Below, piece after piece: positions 16,614 through 25,627 of a DNA stretch of 64,000 nt. Each line of letters begins with the position of its first letter. Positions within the stretch are counted from its first letter, which is position 1. Made by a program: the position numbers and the translations under genes. The stretch is from Planctomycetota bacterium (lineage in GTDB: Bacteria; Planctomycetota; UBA8742; UBA2392): contig JADLAK010000058.1 of assembly GCA_020848275.1 (NCBI GenBank), positions 56,574-120,573 of the forward strand. Reading direction: 5' to 3'. The notes under the pieces were generated by a model that was not told the origin of the DNA, made no database searches, and saw only the letters and a list, made by a program, of their open reading frames with translations.

Positions 16614-17855
16614 ATGAAGCTTCGTCAGGTTCCCAGCGATTTCATTGTTACCGAGCACAGTTCGTTCACGCCGCAAGCGACGGGGAGATATTTCGTCTAT
16701 CGCCTCGACAAGCGCAGCCTCTCCACGCTCGAGGCGCTCTCGATCATCGCCAAGCGAGCGGGCCTGCGGCCCAAGCAGTTGTCCGCCAGCGGCCTGAAGG
16801 ACAAACACGCCGAGGCCAGCCAGCTTTTCAGCGCCGATCGCCCGCTGCCCGGCGAGATCAAGGACGACCGCTTCACGGTCACGTTCGTGGGCAAATCCGA
16901 TCGCCCGCTGACCGCCGCATTCATCGACGCCAACAGTTTCAAGCTCGTGCTTCGCGGCCTCACGCCCGAGGAATGCGCCGTGATCGCGCAGAACACCGCC
17001 GAGATCCGCGATTGCGGCGTGCCGAACTACTACGACAACCAGCGTTTTGGCTCCAACGTGCACGGGCAGGGATTTATCTCCAAGGCGCTGGTGCAGGGTC
17101 GCTTTGAAGAGGCGATGCGGCTGCACATGGCGGTGCCGCACCGCAAGCAAAGCCTGCGCGACAAAAACAACCGGCGCGCGGCGCAAGAACTCTGGGGCAA
17201 ATGGCAGGAACTGCGCAAGCGCATGACCAAATCGCCCGAGCAGGCGCTGGTCGCGTTTTTGTGCACCACGACCTACCGCGCCGGCGCCGAGCCGCTTGTC
17301 GCCGACGAAGCCATGTTCGCCGCGTGCTTTGAGCGCATCACGCCGTCACTGCGCATCATGTACGTCGCGGCCTACCAAAGCCTGATTTTCAATGAAACGC
17401 TGCGGCGCTTCCTCGAGGCCGAGCGCGATCAACAACGCGTCGACCTCGTGCAGTTGCAGAACCGCGGCGGCTTCATCCCGATGCACCGTTTCCTCGCGCC
17501 CGCGCAATTGCGCGAGTGGCGCGATCTCGAATTCCCACTGGTTGCGGCAAGCACCAAACTCGATGAATTCCCGCGCGCCAGGGAACACGTCGAGGCCGTG
17601 CTCGCCGCTGAAGGCATCACGCTCGAGCAGCTGCGGCTGAAACCGCTGCCGCGCACGCGTTTTAAGGCCGCCAAGCGCAAAATATTGATGTTCGCCAAGG
17701 ACCTGAAGGTCTCGGATGTCCTCGAGGACGACCTGAACCCCGGCCGCTACAAAGTCGAAACGTCGTTTACCCTTCCCCGCGGCAGTTTCGCCACAATCGT
17801 CGCCCGCCGCCTGGCCCTGGGCGCGGGCACCAAAGACGAACAAGATGATTCGTGA
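16614..17855 (+). CDS. truD: tRNA pseudouridine synthase D
   Basis: The 413-residue protein makes pseudouridine at position 13 of certain tRNAs. It carries the TruD signature 'SASGLKDKHAEASQLFS', whose Asp in 'GLKDKHA' is the catalytic residue, plus 'FGSNVHGQGF' and 'VAAYQSLIFNETLRRFL'. Start ATG 16614 gives 'MKLRQVPSDFIVTE', the normal family start; the ORF track begins at a TTG two codons upstream. Length is somewhat above the 350 residues of E. coli TruD. It lies downstream of repeat E with no clear operon partner. Confidence 0.92.
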   Translation: MKLRQVPSDFIVTEHSSFTPQATGRYFVYRLDKRSLSTLEALSIIAKRAGLRPKQLSASGLKDKHAEASQLFSADRPLPGEIKDDRFTVTFVGKSDRPLTAAFIDANSFKLVLRGLTPEECAVIAQNTAEIRDCGVPNYYDNQRFGSNVHGQGFISKALVQGRFEEAMRLHMAVPHRKQSLRDKNNRRAAQELWGKWQELRKRMTKSPEQALVAFLCTTTYRAGAEPLVADEAMFAACFERITPSLRIMYVAAYQSLIFNETLRRFLEAERDQQRVDLVQLQNRGGFIPMHRFLAPAQLREWRDLEFPLVAASTKLDEFPRAREHVEAVLAAEGITLEQLRLKPLPRTRFKAAKRKILMFAKDLKVSDVLEDDLNPGRYKVETSFTLPRGSFATIVARRLALGAGTKDEQDDS

Positions 17856-17866
17856 CTGCATTTTCA

Positions 17867-17928
17867 CCGCGGAGTCGCGGAGCCGCAGTGAGCCGCTTGT
17901 TTTCTCCGCGTCCCCGCGTCCCCGCGGT
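17867..17928. repeat. Word repeat F (CCGCGGAGTCGCGGAG / CTCCGCGTCCCCGCGG)
   Basis: A left arm (17867-17886) and right arm (17904-17928) built from CGCGGAG-like units in opposite orientation fill the gap between truD and the DUF2225 gene. Confidence 0.7.
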
Positions 17929-17949
17929 TAAATTGTTAGCCTTAAACGC

Positions 17950-18582
17950 ATGCCGGAACTGACGCCAAAACCGCTTACCTGCCCGTGCTGCAAGCGCGCG
18001 TTTGAATCGCAGCTCGTGGTCGGCTTCAGCATCGGCGAAAAAGAATCCGACTTCTGCCCGCGTTATCTCGACGGCAACCCGTTGCCGAACTTCATGCACG
18101 TCTGCCCCGGTTGCGGTTTTGTCGGCTACGAGGCCGATTACCGCAACCTCACCGACGAGCGCAAAATTGAAAAGATCAAACGACTGCTCGTCGGCCTGCT
18201 GTGGGAAGAAGGCAAGAAACTCGGCGGCGCGGAACGTTATCGCCGTGCGGCGCTGATCGCGCTCTACCTCGGCAAACGCAGCGCCGAAGTCGCGGACCTG
18301 TACCTGCAGGCGACGTGGTGCTCGCGCATGGAAGGCGAATCGGACGAGGAAGAAAAACAGGCGCGTCGCAAAGCGGTGAAGTACTTTGAACTCGGCCTGG
18401 CCGCCGACGAATTCGCGCCCGAGGACCAGCCTGTGGTGCATTATCTCGTCGGCGAACTCTCGCGTCGCCTGGGCGAAATCAAAAAAGCGCGCAAGCACTT
18501 TGCGATGATCGACGAATTGCCCCACGTCGAGCCCTGGCTCAAGGAATGGCGCGACAAACAAAAGAAGATGCTGGAAAGTTAG
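17950..18582 (+). CDS. DUF2225 zinc-binding protein
   Basis: The 210-residue protein starts with a two-part zinc-ribbon: 'LTCPCCKRAFESQ' and, 45 residues later, 'HVCPGCGFVGYEADY'. The remainder is TPR-like helical ('LGEIKKARKHFAMID'). This matches the DUF2225 family, which has no assigned function. The start ATG 17950 gives 'MPELTPKPLTCPCC'. It is convergent with the Lon-N protein across repeat D3. Confidence 0.85.
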   Translation: MPELTPKPLTCPCCKRAFESQLVVGFSIGEKESDFCPRYLDGNPLPNFMHVCPGCGFVGYEADYRNLTDERKIEKIKRLLVGLLWEEGKKLGGAERYRRAALIALYLGKRSAEVADLYLQATWCSRMEGESDEEEKQARRKAVKYFELGLAADEFAPEDQPVVHYLVGELSRRLGEIKKARKHFAMIDELPHVEPWLKEWRDKQKKMLES

Positions 18583-18714
18583 GGGGCTGTCCCAGCGAGT
18601 CCTGAGCTTGCGAAGGACGAGCGTGCGGACTGTCCCCGACCTGGCCGGTAACCGGGGACAGTCCACACACGCCGATGGCGGCAAGCCGCCATCGGCGCTG
18701 GGACAGTCCTTTTA
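18582..18714. repeat. Dispersed repeat D3 and nested hairpins
   Basis: The gap between the convergent DUF2225 and Lon-N genes holds GGCTGTCCCAGCGAG, GTGCGGACTGTCCCC, ACCGGGGACAGTCC and GCTGGGACAGTCC, plus the hairpin GATGGCGGCAAGCCGCCATC. A CTGAGCTTGCGAAGGAC piece resembles the CTTCGGCTTCGCTCAGGAC word inserted in pyrF. It is probably a bidirectional terminator region as well. Confidence 0.75.
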
Positions 18715-19401
18715 ATTCACCGGCGGTTCCGCGTCAGGGTCAATCGGTTGCGGCAGTTGCGGGATCATGCGGTTTTCGAGTTCGCTGATCGCGTGCGCCG
18801 CGCGACCCAGCACGTTCACGTTCGACAACTGCGCCAGCTTGAAACCAATCTCGAACGGCAGGTATGCGCTGACAAGGTCCACCAGCACTGCCAGGTCGCG
18901 CTGGCCGCCCAGCAGCGTGCGGAACTGGTCAGAGTTGTCGCGCACCGCCGCAAGCGCCAGCGCCTTGAGCTCGACCGCCAGCCCGCCCTGCATGCCGCCG
19001 CCGCCGTCGGGCGCAATATCGAACATCCATTCGGCCTCAAAGCGGCGATACTGGCGGTCGCCTTCAACCTCGCGTTTGAGTTCGACGCGACCGATGCCCT
19101 TGAGCACGATCATGTAGCGCCCGTCGGGCAGCTTGCTGTATTCGACCAGCCGGCCCACGCCCGCAACCTTGTGCACCGGCGGCGTTCCGAGCGTGTCCTT
19201 GCTTTCCTTCTGCATCAGCGTGCCCATGGCAAAGCAACGCTCGGCCTCGGGCAGCTTGAGGGTGTCTTCGATCAACTGGCGGTAGCGCGGCTCGAAAATG
19301 TGCAACGGCATGATCGCGTGCGGGAACAACGTAAAATCCGGCAGCGGAAAGACCGCCAGCGGCTTGGCCGCAAGGTCCGGCAACTCGAAGACTTCACGCA
19401 T
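18712..19401 (-). CDS. Lon N-terminal substrate-binding domain protein
   Basis: The 229-residue protein is a stand-alone Lon-N (LON substrate-binding, PUA-like) domain with no ATPase or protease part. The family hallmark is 'PLPDFTLFPHAIMPLHIFEP' followed by 'RYRQLIEDTL', with 'KVAGVGRLVEYSKLPDGRYM' further on. Such proteins are widespread, and their role is unclear; cereblon-like ligand recognition or a helper role in proteolysis has been proposed for relatives. Start ATG 19401 gives 'MREVFELPDL'. Repeat G1 lies immediately upstream. Confidence 0.88.
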   Translation of the reverse strand: MREVFELPDLAAKPLAVFPLPDFTLFPHAIMPLHIFEPRYRQLIEDTLKLPEAERCFAMGTLMQKESKDTLGTPPVHKVAGVGRLVEYSKLPDGRYMIVLKGIGRVELKREVEGDRQYRRFEAEWMFDIAPDGGGGMQGGLAVELKALALAAVRDNSDQFRTLLGGQRDLAVLVDLVSAYLPFEIGFKLAQLSNVNVLGRAAHAISELENRMIPQLPQPIDPDAEPPVN

Positions 19402-19410
19402 TTGAAACTC

Positions 19411-19490
19411 AGGCTAAAAGCTAAAGGCTAAAATTTGCTCAATCAGCCCGGTTAGCTACACCTCAAATTTTAGCTTTTAGCCTTCAGCTT
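19411..19490. repeat. Word repeat G1 (GGCTAAAAGCTAAAGGCTAAAA / inverted)
   Basis: The left arm (19411-19436) and right arm (19465-19490) are imperfect reverse complements built from a GCTAAAAG unit. Single-arm copies of the same word (TTTAGCCTTTAGCTTTTAGC type) occur at 13811-13832 and 19949-19976. Confidence 0.82.
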
Positions 19491-19509
19491 CACCAATGGA
19501 CTACGGGTG

Positions 19510-19935
19510 TTAGGAGGCTGACGATTGGCCGGAACCCGTCTTCCGTTTGATGTAGAGCGTCCGGCCCTTCTTGTAGACCTCGCAGAGGCCGAGCTTTTCG
19601 AGCAGCGGCGGGAAATAGCTCGCCAGGTTGCCGGCGGTGCTGAAGCTGCGCAGGAATTCCTCGAGCGTGTCGGGATCGGGGAACGACTCCTGGCGCACGG
19701 GGCCGAGTTTCACCTCGCCCAGCCGGTCGATGAACGCGACAGTCTCGCGCAATACGCGGTCGCGCTCCCAGAAAATCACGTTGGCTTCTTCCTCAAAGTT
19801 CTTCCACTTGTTGCGGAAGCCCACGAAGCAGTGGATGTCGTTGTCGCGTTCCTCGACGTGGAAAGGCTTTTTCATGCCGCAGGTGACGTAGTCGCCCCCC
19901 AGCGGCTGTTTGATGATGGCATCGATGTCGGTCAT
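19510..19935 (-). CDS. Hypothetical protein
   Basis: This 141-residue soluble protein was not recognised. It is acidic and mixed alpha/beta, with 'VEERDNDIHCFVGFRNKWKN' and a basic end 'YKKGRTLYIKRKTGSG'. It has no signal peptide. Start ATG 19935 follows GGAGCCGCC. It lies between two copies of the GCTAAAAG word repeat and is transcribed toward the Lon-N gene's upstream region, so the two may form a small operon. Confidence 0.65.
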   Translation of the reverse strand: MTDIDAIIKQPLGGDYVTCGMKKPFHVEERDNDIHCFVGFRNKWKNFEEEANVIFWERDRVLRETVAFIDRLGEVKLGPVRQESFPDPDTLEEFLRSFSTAGNLASYFPPLLEKLGLCEVYKKGRTLYIKRKTGSGQSSAS

Positions 19936-19948
19936 GGCGGCTCCAAAA

Positions 19949-19976
19949 TTTAGCCTTTAGCTTTTAGCCTTTGGCG
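19949..19976. repeat. Word repeat G2 (single arm)
   Basis: AAATTTAGCCTTTAGCTTTTAGCCTTTGG lies between the divergent 19935 gene and the livK-like gene. It is one arm of the G-type word repeat without an obvious partner. Confidence 0.65.
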
Positions 19977-20019
19977 TAATTCGCGCTATTGTCGGCCCGT
20001 TCGCTCCGAGGAAATGATC

Positions 20020-21192
20020 ATGCGCAATACACTGCTACTGGCAGCGATTATCGCAACCGTCACGATTACGGCTGCGGCGTGCAAATCCGACATCGGTCCG
20101 GGCTTCACCAACGACAAGGTCACTCTGGGACTATTTGTCAGCACCTCGGGCGATATCGCGACTTTTGGCCAGGACACAAAAAATGGCGCAGAACTTGCCG
20201 TCGAGGAAATCAACAAGGCCGGCGGCATCTCCAAACACTTGATCGACCTGCGCTTCCAGGATTGCGCCAGCGAACCCGCCCAGGGCGGCAACGCCGCCAC
20301 AAAGCTGATTACGCAAGACGGCGTTTTGATCGGCATGGGCGAGGTCGCCTCGGGCATCAGCCTGGCCGCCGCGCCGATTTTCCAGAAGTACGGCGTGCCG
20401 ATGATTTCTCCCTCAAGCACCAATCCCACGGTAACGCAGCAAGGCGACATGATTTTCCGTATCTGCTACCTGGACGATTTCCAGGGCGCGGCTTGTGCGC
20501 TGTTTGCGAACCAGAACCTCAATTGCAAGACCGCCGCGATCCTGATGAACCAGGACGACGCCTACAGCACAGGCCTGGGAAAGTTTTTCAGGTTCAAGTT
20601 CGAGAAGCTGGGCGGGAAAATCGTCGCCGAGGAAACCTTCAAGAAGGGCGCAAGCGACTTCAATACGCAACTGACAAACATCAAGGGCAAGAATCCTGAC
20701 GTGATCTTCGCGCCCGTGTATTACCAGGACATCCCCTTGATCGCAAAGCAGGCGCGCGGCCAGGGCATCGACAAGCCCCTGCTTGGCGGCGATGGCTGGG
20801 AAAGCGACGACCTGTTGCCCAAGGCCGACGGCAAGCTCGACAACTGCTATTTCGCCAACCACTACGCGACGGCCGACGATGCGCCGATCGTGGCGAACTT
20901 CGTCAAGGCCTACAACGCCAAGTACGGGTCCAACCCCACCAGCCTGGCAGCACTTGGATACGACGTGGTTTACGTCGCCAAGAAAGCCATCGAAAGCGCC
21001 GGCGGCATCAACGAGAAGCTTACGCGCAAGGCTGTGGCCGACGCCCTTCGCGGGCTGAAAGATTTCGAGGGCGTCACGGGGACATTCAGCATCGACAAAA
21101 ATCGCGACGCGCGCAAACCCATCCAGATGCTCAAGATCAAGGACGGCAAGGTACTGCCCGACCGCCGCATCAGGCCCGAAGAAGTTGAGTAA
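20020..21192 (+). CDS. livK: Branched-chain amino-acid type ABC substrate-binding lipoprotein
   Basis: The 390-residue protein is a type I periplasmic binding protein of the LivJ/LivK family. It begins with a lipoprotein signal ('AAIIATVTITAAACKSD'), then 'VTLGLFVSTSGDIATFGQD' and 'DTKNGAELAVEEINKAGGI', hallmarks of the family. It would deliver a small amino acid, amide or short-chain compound to LivHM; the true ligand cannot be read from sequence. ATG 20020 is favoured over ATG 20014 because GAGG is 8 rather than 2 bases upstream. It heads a five-gene operon. Confidence 0.93.
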   Translation: MRNTLLLAAIIATVTITAAACKSDIGPGFTNDKVTLGLFVSTSGDIATFGQDTKNGAELAVEEINKAGGISKHLIDLRFQDCASEPAQGGNAATKLITQDGVLIGMGEVASGISLAAAPIFQKYGVPMISPSSTNPTVTQQGDMIFRICYLDDFQGAACALFANQNLNCKTAAILMNQDDAYSTGLGKFFRFKFEKLGGKIVAEETFKKGASDFNTQLTNIKGKNPDVIFAPVYYQDIPLIAKQARGQGIDKPLLGGDGWESDDLLPKADGKLDNCYFANHYATADDAPIVANFVKAYNAKYGSNPTSLAALGYDVVYVAKKAIESAGGINEKLTRKAVADALRGLKDFEGVTGTFSIDKNRDARKPIQMLKIKDGKVLPDRRIRPEEVE

Positions 21193-21216
21193 ATCGCCTG
21201 CACCTGGAGCTGTCTT

Positions 21217-22161
21217 TTGACGCCGATTGCAACGATGCTTGCGGTCAACGAACTTCTGCAGCAGGTGGCCAACGGCCTGGCCAAGGGAAGCGTGTACGCC
21301 CTAATCGCCGTGGGTTACACGATGGTCTATGGCGTACTTGAACTGATCAACTTCGCCCACGGCGAAGTCTTCATGCTCGGCGCTTATTTTGGCTACTGGC
21401 CCGCGCGCTGGCTGGGTTACATGCCCGACAGCGGCGAAAAGCCGCAGGTTCCCGCGCCTGTTGCCCTGCTACTGACGTTTGGCGCGATGGCGGCCTGCGC
21501 GCTGATTGGCGTGTTGGTCGAGCGCCTCGCCTATCGCCCGTTGCGCAACGCCGGCCGCCTGTCGGCGCTGATTACCGCCATCGGCATCTCCGTGCTGATG
21601 CAAAATCTCGCGCTGGTGGTATTTCACGCCGATTCAAAGGACTTCCCGCGCATGATCGATCAGCAATCGGTCGTCCTGGGCCCCGTCGAACTTCCCAACA
21701 CCAAGCTGCTGATCATCGGGGTCACCGCCCTGATGATGGCGGGGCTGTTCTGGATGGTGCGCTACACGCGCACAGGCGCCGCCATGCGCGCGTGCTCGCA
21801 CAGCATGAAGACCGCAAGCCTGATGGGCGTCAACGTCAACCGCATTATCTCGCTCACGTTTGCCATCGGCAGCGCCATGGCCGCCGTCGCGGGCGTGCTG
21901 ATTTCCCTGGACCAGCCGCGTCTGACGCCGCTGATGGGCTTAATGCCCGGGCTGAAGGCCTTTGTGGCGGCGGTGCTGGGCGGCATCGGGTCCATCCCCG
22001 GTGCGGTGGCCGGCGGTATCCTTTTAGGCGTCGTGGAATCGGTCGTAGGCGGCGTCGCGGGCACGACCTATTCCGAAGCCGTCGCTTTTGTGCTGCTGAT
22101 ATTGATCCTGCTCGTGCGGCCCTCGGGGTTGTTCGGCAAATCAGGCCGGGAGAAGGTCTGA
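21217..22161 (+). CDS. livH: Branched-chain amino-acid type ABC permease LivH
   Basis: The 314-residue protein is an inner-membrane permease with about eight helices. It shows 'ALIAVGYTMVYGVLELINFA' directly followed by 'HGEVFMLGAY', the classic LivH signature, and the ATPase-contact region 'AMRACSHSMKTASLMGVNVN'. The start is probably TTG 21217 with GGAG 7 bases upstream; ATG 21235 lacks a ribosome binding site. Its stop codon overlaps the livM start by one base (TGATG), which implies translational coupling. Confidence 0.94.
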   Translation: MTPIATMLAVNELLQQVANGLAKGSVYALIAVGYTMVYGVLELINFAHGEVFMLGAYFGYWPARWLGYMPDSGEKPQVPAPVALLLTFGAMAACALIGVLVERLAYRPLRNAGRLSALITAIGISVLMQNLALVVFHADSKDFPRMIDQQSVVLGPVELPNTKLLIIGVTALMMAGLFWMVRYTRTGAAMRACSHSMKTASLMGVNVNRIISLTFAIGSAMAAVAGVLISLDQPRLTPLMGLMPGLKAFVAAVLGGIGSIPGAVAGGILLGVVESVVGGVAGTTYSEAVAFVLLILILLVRPSGLFGKSGREKV

Positions 22162-23273
22162 TGCTGCGAACCCTCGGGATTCTCGCGCTCATTTGCGCCG
22201 CGGCTTTTGGGCTGCACCTGGTGCTGGACTCCATTGACGCCTATTGGGCCCGCATCGCCAACCTGTGCGGCATCTCGATCCTGCTGGCCGTCAGCCTGAA
22301 CGTCATCAACGGGCTGTGCGGCCAGTTCAGCCTCGGCCACGCAGGGTTCATGGCAATCGGCGCCTATGTTTCGGCCTTCTTCACCACCACGCTGCGCTAC
22401 TTTGACGACGCGGCCGGACAATACGTGACGGTCCTTCCGCTGCTCGACCAAAGCTGGGGCTTTGTCCCAGCGCTGCTGTTGGGCGGGTTTGCGGCGGCGG
22501 CGGCGGGGCTCGTGATCGGCATCCCGACCTTGAGATTGCGCGGCGACTACCTGGCCATCGCGACCCTGGGCTTTGGCGAAATCGTCACGATCATGATCAC
22601 GAATTTCTCGAAGGTCGGCGGCGCCAATGGCCTCTCCGGCATCCCGGCCTACAGCAACGGGTTTTGGATTTTCACCTTCGCCGGCATCTGTGTGCTTTTC
22701 ACATTGCATCTGCAGCGCAGTACTTTTGGCCGGGCGCTGATCGCGATTCGCGAAAACGAACTCGCGGCCGAGGTCATGGGCATTCGCACGGCGCGCATCA
22801 AGATCGCCGCATTTGTTTACGGCGCATTCTTTGCGGGCATCGCCGGAGGGTTGCTTGGACACTTTTTGCAGACCATTAGCCCGGCAACATTCGGCTTTAT
22901 GAAATCCATCGAGGTCATTGTCATGCTGGTGCTTGGCGGGCTGGGCAGCCTGACAGGCGCGATCATCGGCGCAGTGACGCTGACGGTGCTGCCTGAGCTT
23001 CTGCGAGACGTCGAAACATCAACGGGCATGCCGGGCATTCGCATGGTGGTGTATTCGCTGGTGCTGATCCTCCTGATGTTGTTCCGGCCGCAGGGGATTT
23101 TCGGCCAGCGCGAACTTTCGTTGCGGCTGCTTCGCTCGTTGCTGCCCGGCCGACGCAAAGAAGGTGCGCCGTCGGCGCCCGCCGCATTTACCGCGCAGCA
23201 ATCAGTTGAGGCCAAGACATTTTTTGCGCGCGCGCCGCAGACGCTGCCGCCCCAGAACGAGGGCAAGAAATGA
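22161..23273 (+). CDS. livM: Branched-chain amino-acid type ABC permease LivM
   Basis: The 370-residue permease has the LivM signature 'NVINGLCGQFSLGHAGFMAI', then 'LRGDYLAIATLGFGEIVTIM' and the coupling-helix region 'LIAIRENELAAEVMGIRTAR'. It ends with a hydrophilic tail of about 45 residues ('LLPGRRKEGAPSAPAAF...') that is longer than usual. ATG 22161 overlaps the livH stop; the ORF track extends it in frame upstream, where it would overlap livH extensively. The 3' end overlaps the livG start in ATGA (23270-23273). Confidence 0.93.
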   Translation: MLRTLGILALICAAAFGLHLVLDSIDAYWARIANLCGISILLAVSLNVINGLCGQFSLGHAGFMAIGAYVSAFFTTTLRYFDDAAGQYVTVLPLLDQSWGFVPALLLGGFAAAAAGLVIGIPTLRLRGDYLAIATLGFGEIVTIMITNFSKVGGANGLSGIPAYSNGFWIFTFAGICVLFTLHLQRSTFGRALIAIRENELAAEVMGIRTARIKIAAFVYGAFFAGIAGGLLGHFLQTISPATFGFMKSIEVIVMLVLGGLGSLTGAIIGAVTLTVLPELLRDVETSTGMPGIRMVVYSLVLILLMLFRPQGIFGQRELSLRLLRSLLPGRRKEGAPSAPAAFTAQQSVEAKTFFARAPQTLPPQNEGKK

Positions 23274-24064
23274 CGGCGCTGCTCGAAACCCGCGATCTTG
23301 CCATGCGCTTTGGCGGCCTGACGGCCGTCGAGAAGTTCTGTTGCAGCATCGAAAAGGGCGAACTCTTCGGCCTGATCGGCCCTAACGGCGCCGGCAAAAC
23401 GACCGTCTTCAATATGCTCACGGGCGTTTACAAACCGTCCGAGGGCGAAATCGTTTTAGACGGGACCCCCACCACCGGCCTCGCGCCGGCCGACATCTCG
23501 GCGCGCGGCGTCTCGCGCACGTTCCAGAACATCCGGCTCTTCGATGAACTCAGCGTGCTCGAAAACGTCATGGCCGGCGCGCACCAGCACGCGAAGATTA
23601 ATCTTCTTGACGCGCTCCTGCGCACGGGCCGCTACCGCCGCGAAGAGGAAAGCCAGCGCGAGCAGGCGATGCGGCTGCTCGATTTCGTCGGGCTCGGCGA
23701 TCGCGCCGGCTTGCCCGCTCGCGCGCTGGCCTACGGCCACCGCCGCAAACTTGAAATCGCGCGGGCGCTGGCGACGCAGCCGCGGCTGCTGTGCCTCGAC
23801 GAACCCGGCGCCGGCATGAACCACGCCGAGAAACTCGAACTCTCGGCGCTGATACGGCGCATCCGCGACGAACTCGGCATCACCATCCTGCTGATTGAGC
23901 ACGACATGAAACTCGTGATGGGCCTGTGCGAACGCATCCAGGTGCTCGACCACGGCCAGACTATCTGCTGCGGCGCGCCCGCCGAAGTGCAATGCAACGA
24001 TGCCGTGATCGAGGCCTATTTGGGTGCGGGCGAAAGCGGCCGCAAGAAGACGGCGGATCACTGA
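23270..24064 (+). CDS. livG: Branched-chain amino-acid type ABC ATPase LivG
   Basis: The 264-residue ATPase has Walker A 'GLIGPNGAGKTTVFNMLTG', Q-loop region 'SRTFQNIRLFDELSVLENVM', the LivG 'AHQH' segment and Walker B 'LLCLDEPGAGMNHAEKLEL', followed by 'LLIEHDMKLVMGLCERI'. The ABC signature is replaced by 'LAYGHRRKLEIARALA', a variant normal for LivG. It pairs with LivF to energise LivHM. The start overlaps livM by 4 bases and the stop overlaps livF by 1 base. Confidence 0.95.
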   Translation: MTALLETRDLAMRFGGLTAVEKFCCSIEKGELFGLIGPNGAGKTTVFNMLTGVYKPSEGEIVLDGTPTTGLAPADISARGVSRTFQNIRLFDELSVLENVMAGAHQHAKINLLDALLRTGRYRREEESQREQAMRLLDFVGLGDRAGLPARALAYGHRRKLEIARALATQPRLLCLDEPGAGMNHAEKLELSALIRRIRDELGITILLIEHDMKLVMGLCERIQVLDHGQTICCGAPAEVQCNDAVIEAYLGAGESGRKKTADH

Positions 24065-24774
24065 TGGCATTGCTCGAGATCGAACACGTCGATGTTTTCT
24101 ACGGCGCCGTCCAGGCGCTGCGCAGCGTCAGCCTGCGCGTCGAGCAAGGCGAAGTCGTCTCGTTGGTCGGCAGCAACGGCGCGGGCAAGACGACCACGCT
24201 CAACGCGATCTGCGGGCTGGTGCGGCCACGCGCGGGCGACGTGCGCTTCGACGGCCAGAGTATCGCGCGCGTGCCGACACACGAACTTGTACGGCGGGGG
24301 CTGGTCATGGCGCCCGAAGGCCGCGGAATTTTCCCCAATCTCACCGTCGCGGAAAATCTCGACCTCGGCGCCTACTCGCGACGCGATCACGGAGCGGTCA
24401 AAACCGACCTCGACCGCGTACTGGCGCTGTTTCCGCGCTTGAACGAACGAATGCGCCAAAAGGGCGGCACGTTGTCCGGCGGCGAGCAGCAAATGCTGGC
24501 CATTGGACGCGCGCTGATGTCTCGTCCGAAGCTTCTGTTGCTAGACGAACCGTCGCTGGGCCTTGCGCCGCTTCTGGTGAAAGTCATTTTCGACACGATC
24601 GACGCGATCAACCGCGAAGGCGTGACGGTGCTGCTGGTTGAACAAAATGCCAACGCGGCATTAAAACACAGCAAGCGCGCGTATGTGCTGGAAAGCGGCT
24701 CGATCGCGCTGGAGGGCGACGCGAGTCAACTTCGCGACGACCCGGCCGTCAAAGCGGCGTATCTGGGGGAGTAA
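24064..24774 (+). CDS. livF: Branched-chain amino-acid type ABC ATPase LivF
   Basis: The 236-residue ATPase has Walker A 'SLVGSNGAGKTTTLNAICG', the 'APEGRGIFPNLTVAENLDLG' segment typical of LivF, the signature 'GTLSGGEQQMLAIGRALMSR' and Walker B 'LLLLDEPSLGLAPLLV'. It completes the transporter. ATG 24064 directly overlaps the livG stop; the longer ORF-track version is a read-through of the upstream frame. Word repeat H1 follows immediately after the stop. Confidence 0.95.
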   Translation: MALLEIEHVDVFYGAVQALRSVSLRVEQGEVVSLVGSNGAGKTTTLNAICGLVRPRAGDVRFDGQSIARVPTHELVRRGLVMAPEGRGIFPNLTVAENLDLGAYSRRDHGAVKTDLDRVLALFPRLNERMRQKGGTLSGGEQQMLAIGRALMSRPKLLLLDEPSLGLAPLLVKVIFDTIDAINREGVTVLLVEQNANAALKHSKRAYVLESGSIALEGDASQLRDDPAVKAAYLGE

Positions 24775-24844
24775 CAGGTTGAGGTGCAGGTTCAGATAAA
24801 TCAGCGTGAATGCAGTTCTGAACCTGAACCTAGACCTGAACCTC
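24775..24844. repeat. Word repeat H1 (AGGTTCAG)
   Basis: Left arm 24775-24795 and right arm 24818-24844 are reverse complements built from an AGGTTCAG unit. A second locus with the same word lies at 55514-55585, and the two share the exact 14-mer AGGTGCAGGTTCAG. It separates livF from queC. Confidence 0.82.
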
Positions 24845-24866
24845 GAAATAGAAGTGAGCATTAACA

Positions 24867-25568
24867 GTGACAAAGCGTTCAAGAAAGAAATCCGCAATCA
24901 TCCTCGTCTCCGGCGGCCTCGACAGCGCCGTGGCGCTGGCATGCGCGCGCCGCGACGGTTTCACTTGCCACGCGTTGTCCTTCGACTATGGACAGCGCCA
25001 CAAGGTTGAACTCAAGGCCGCGCAACGCGTCTGCAGGGCTCAGGGCGTGGCCTCGCACCGCGTCATCAAACTGGACCTTCGCGCCATCGGCGGTAGCGCG
25101 CTGACATCCGACGTGGAGGTGCCCAAGGACCGCGACGAAAGCCAAATGACGGGCAACATCCCCGTCACCTATGTACCCGCGCGCAACACGTTGTTTCTCA
25201 GCTTCGCGTTGGCGCTGGCCGAAGTAACCGGCGCGCGCGACATCTTCATCGGCGTCAACGCCGTCGATTATTCGGGTTATCCCGATTGCCGGCCGGAGTT
25301 CATAGCCGCATTCGAGAAACTCGCGCGACTGGCGACCAAGGCCGGCGACCAGGGCGCGCATTTCAAGGTCCGCACGCCGCTGATCAAGCTCAGCAAGGCG
25401 GGAATCGTGCGCCTGGGCGCCAAGCTGGGCGTCGACTTTTCGCTCACCCACAGTTGCTACGACCCCGTGCGCGGCAAGGCCTGCGGGCGCTGTGACTCCT
25501 GCCGCCTGCGGCTCAGAGGCTTTGTGAACGCGTTTCTGACAGACCCAATTCCGTACGCTAAGCCTTGA
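24867..25568 (+). CDS. queC: 7-cyano-7-deazaguanine synthase
   Basis: The 233-residue enzyme converts 7-carboxy-7-deazaguanine to preQ0 with ammonia and ATP, in the queuosine tRNA-modification pathway. It shows the PP-loop '[20 protein letters not shown]', '[13 protein letters not shown]', '[20 protein letters not shown]' and the C-terminal zinc site '[20 protein letters not shown]'. Start is GTG 24867. No other queuosine genes (queD, queE, queF) are in the window. Confidence 0.95.
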   Translation: MTKRSRKKSAIILVSGGLDSAVALACARRDGFTCHALSFDYGQRHKVELKAAQRVCRAQGVASHRVIKLDLRAIGGSALTSDVEVPKDRDESQMTGNIPVTYVPARNTLFLSFALALAEVTGARDIFIGVNAVDYSGYPDCRPEFIAAFEKLARLATKAGDQGAHFKVRTPLIKLSKAGIVRLGAKLGVDFSLTHSCYDPVRGKACGRCDSCRLRLRGFVNAFLTDPIPYAKP

Positions 25569-25627
25569 TCGCTTCGCGAGCCAAGTTAGCTTGCCCCTCG
25601 CAGCAATTTTGCTCACGGAGCTCCCCG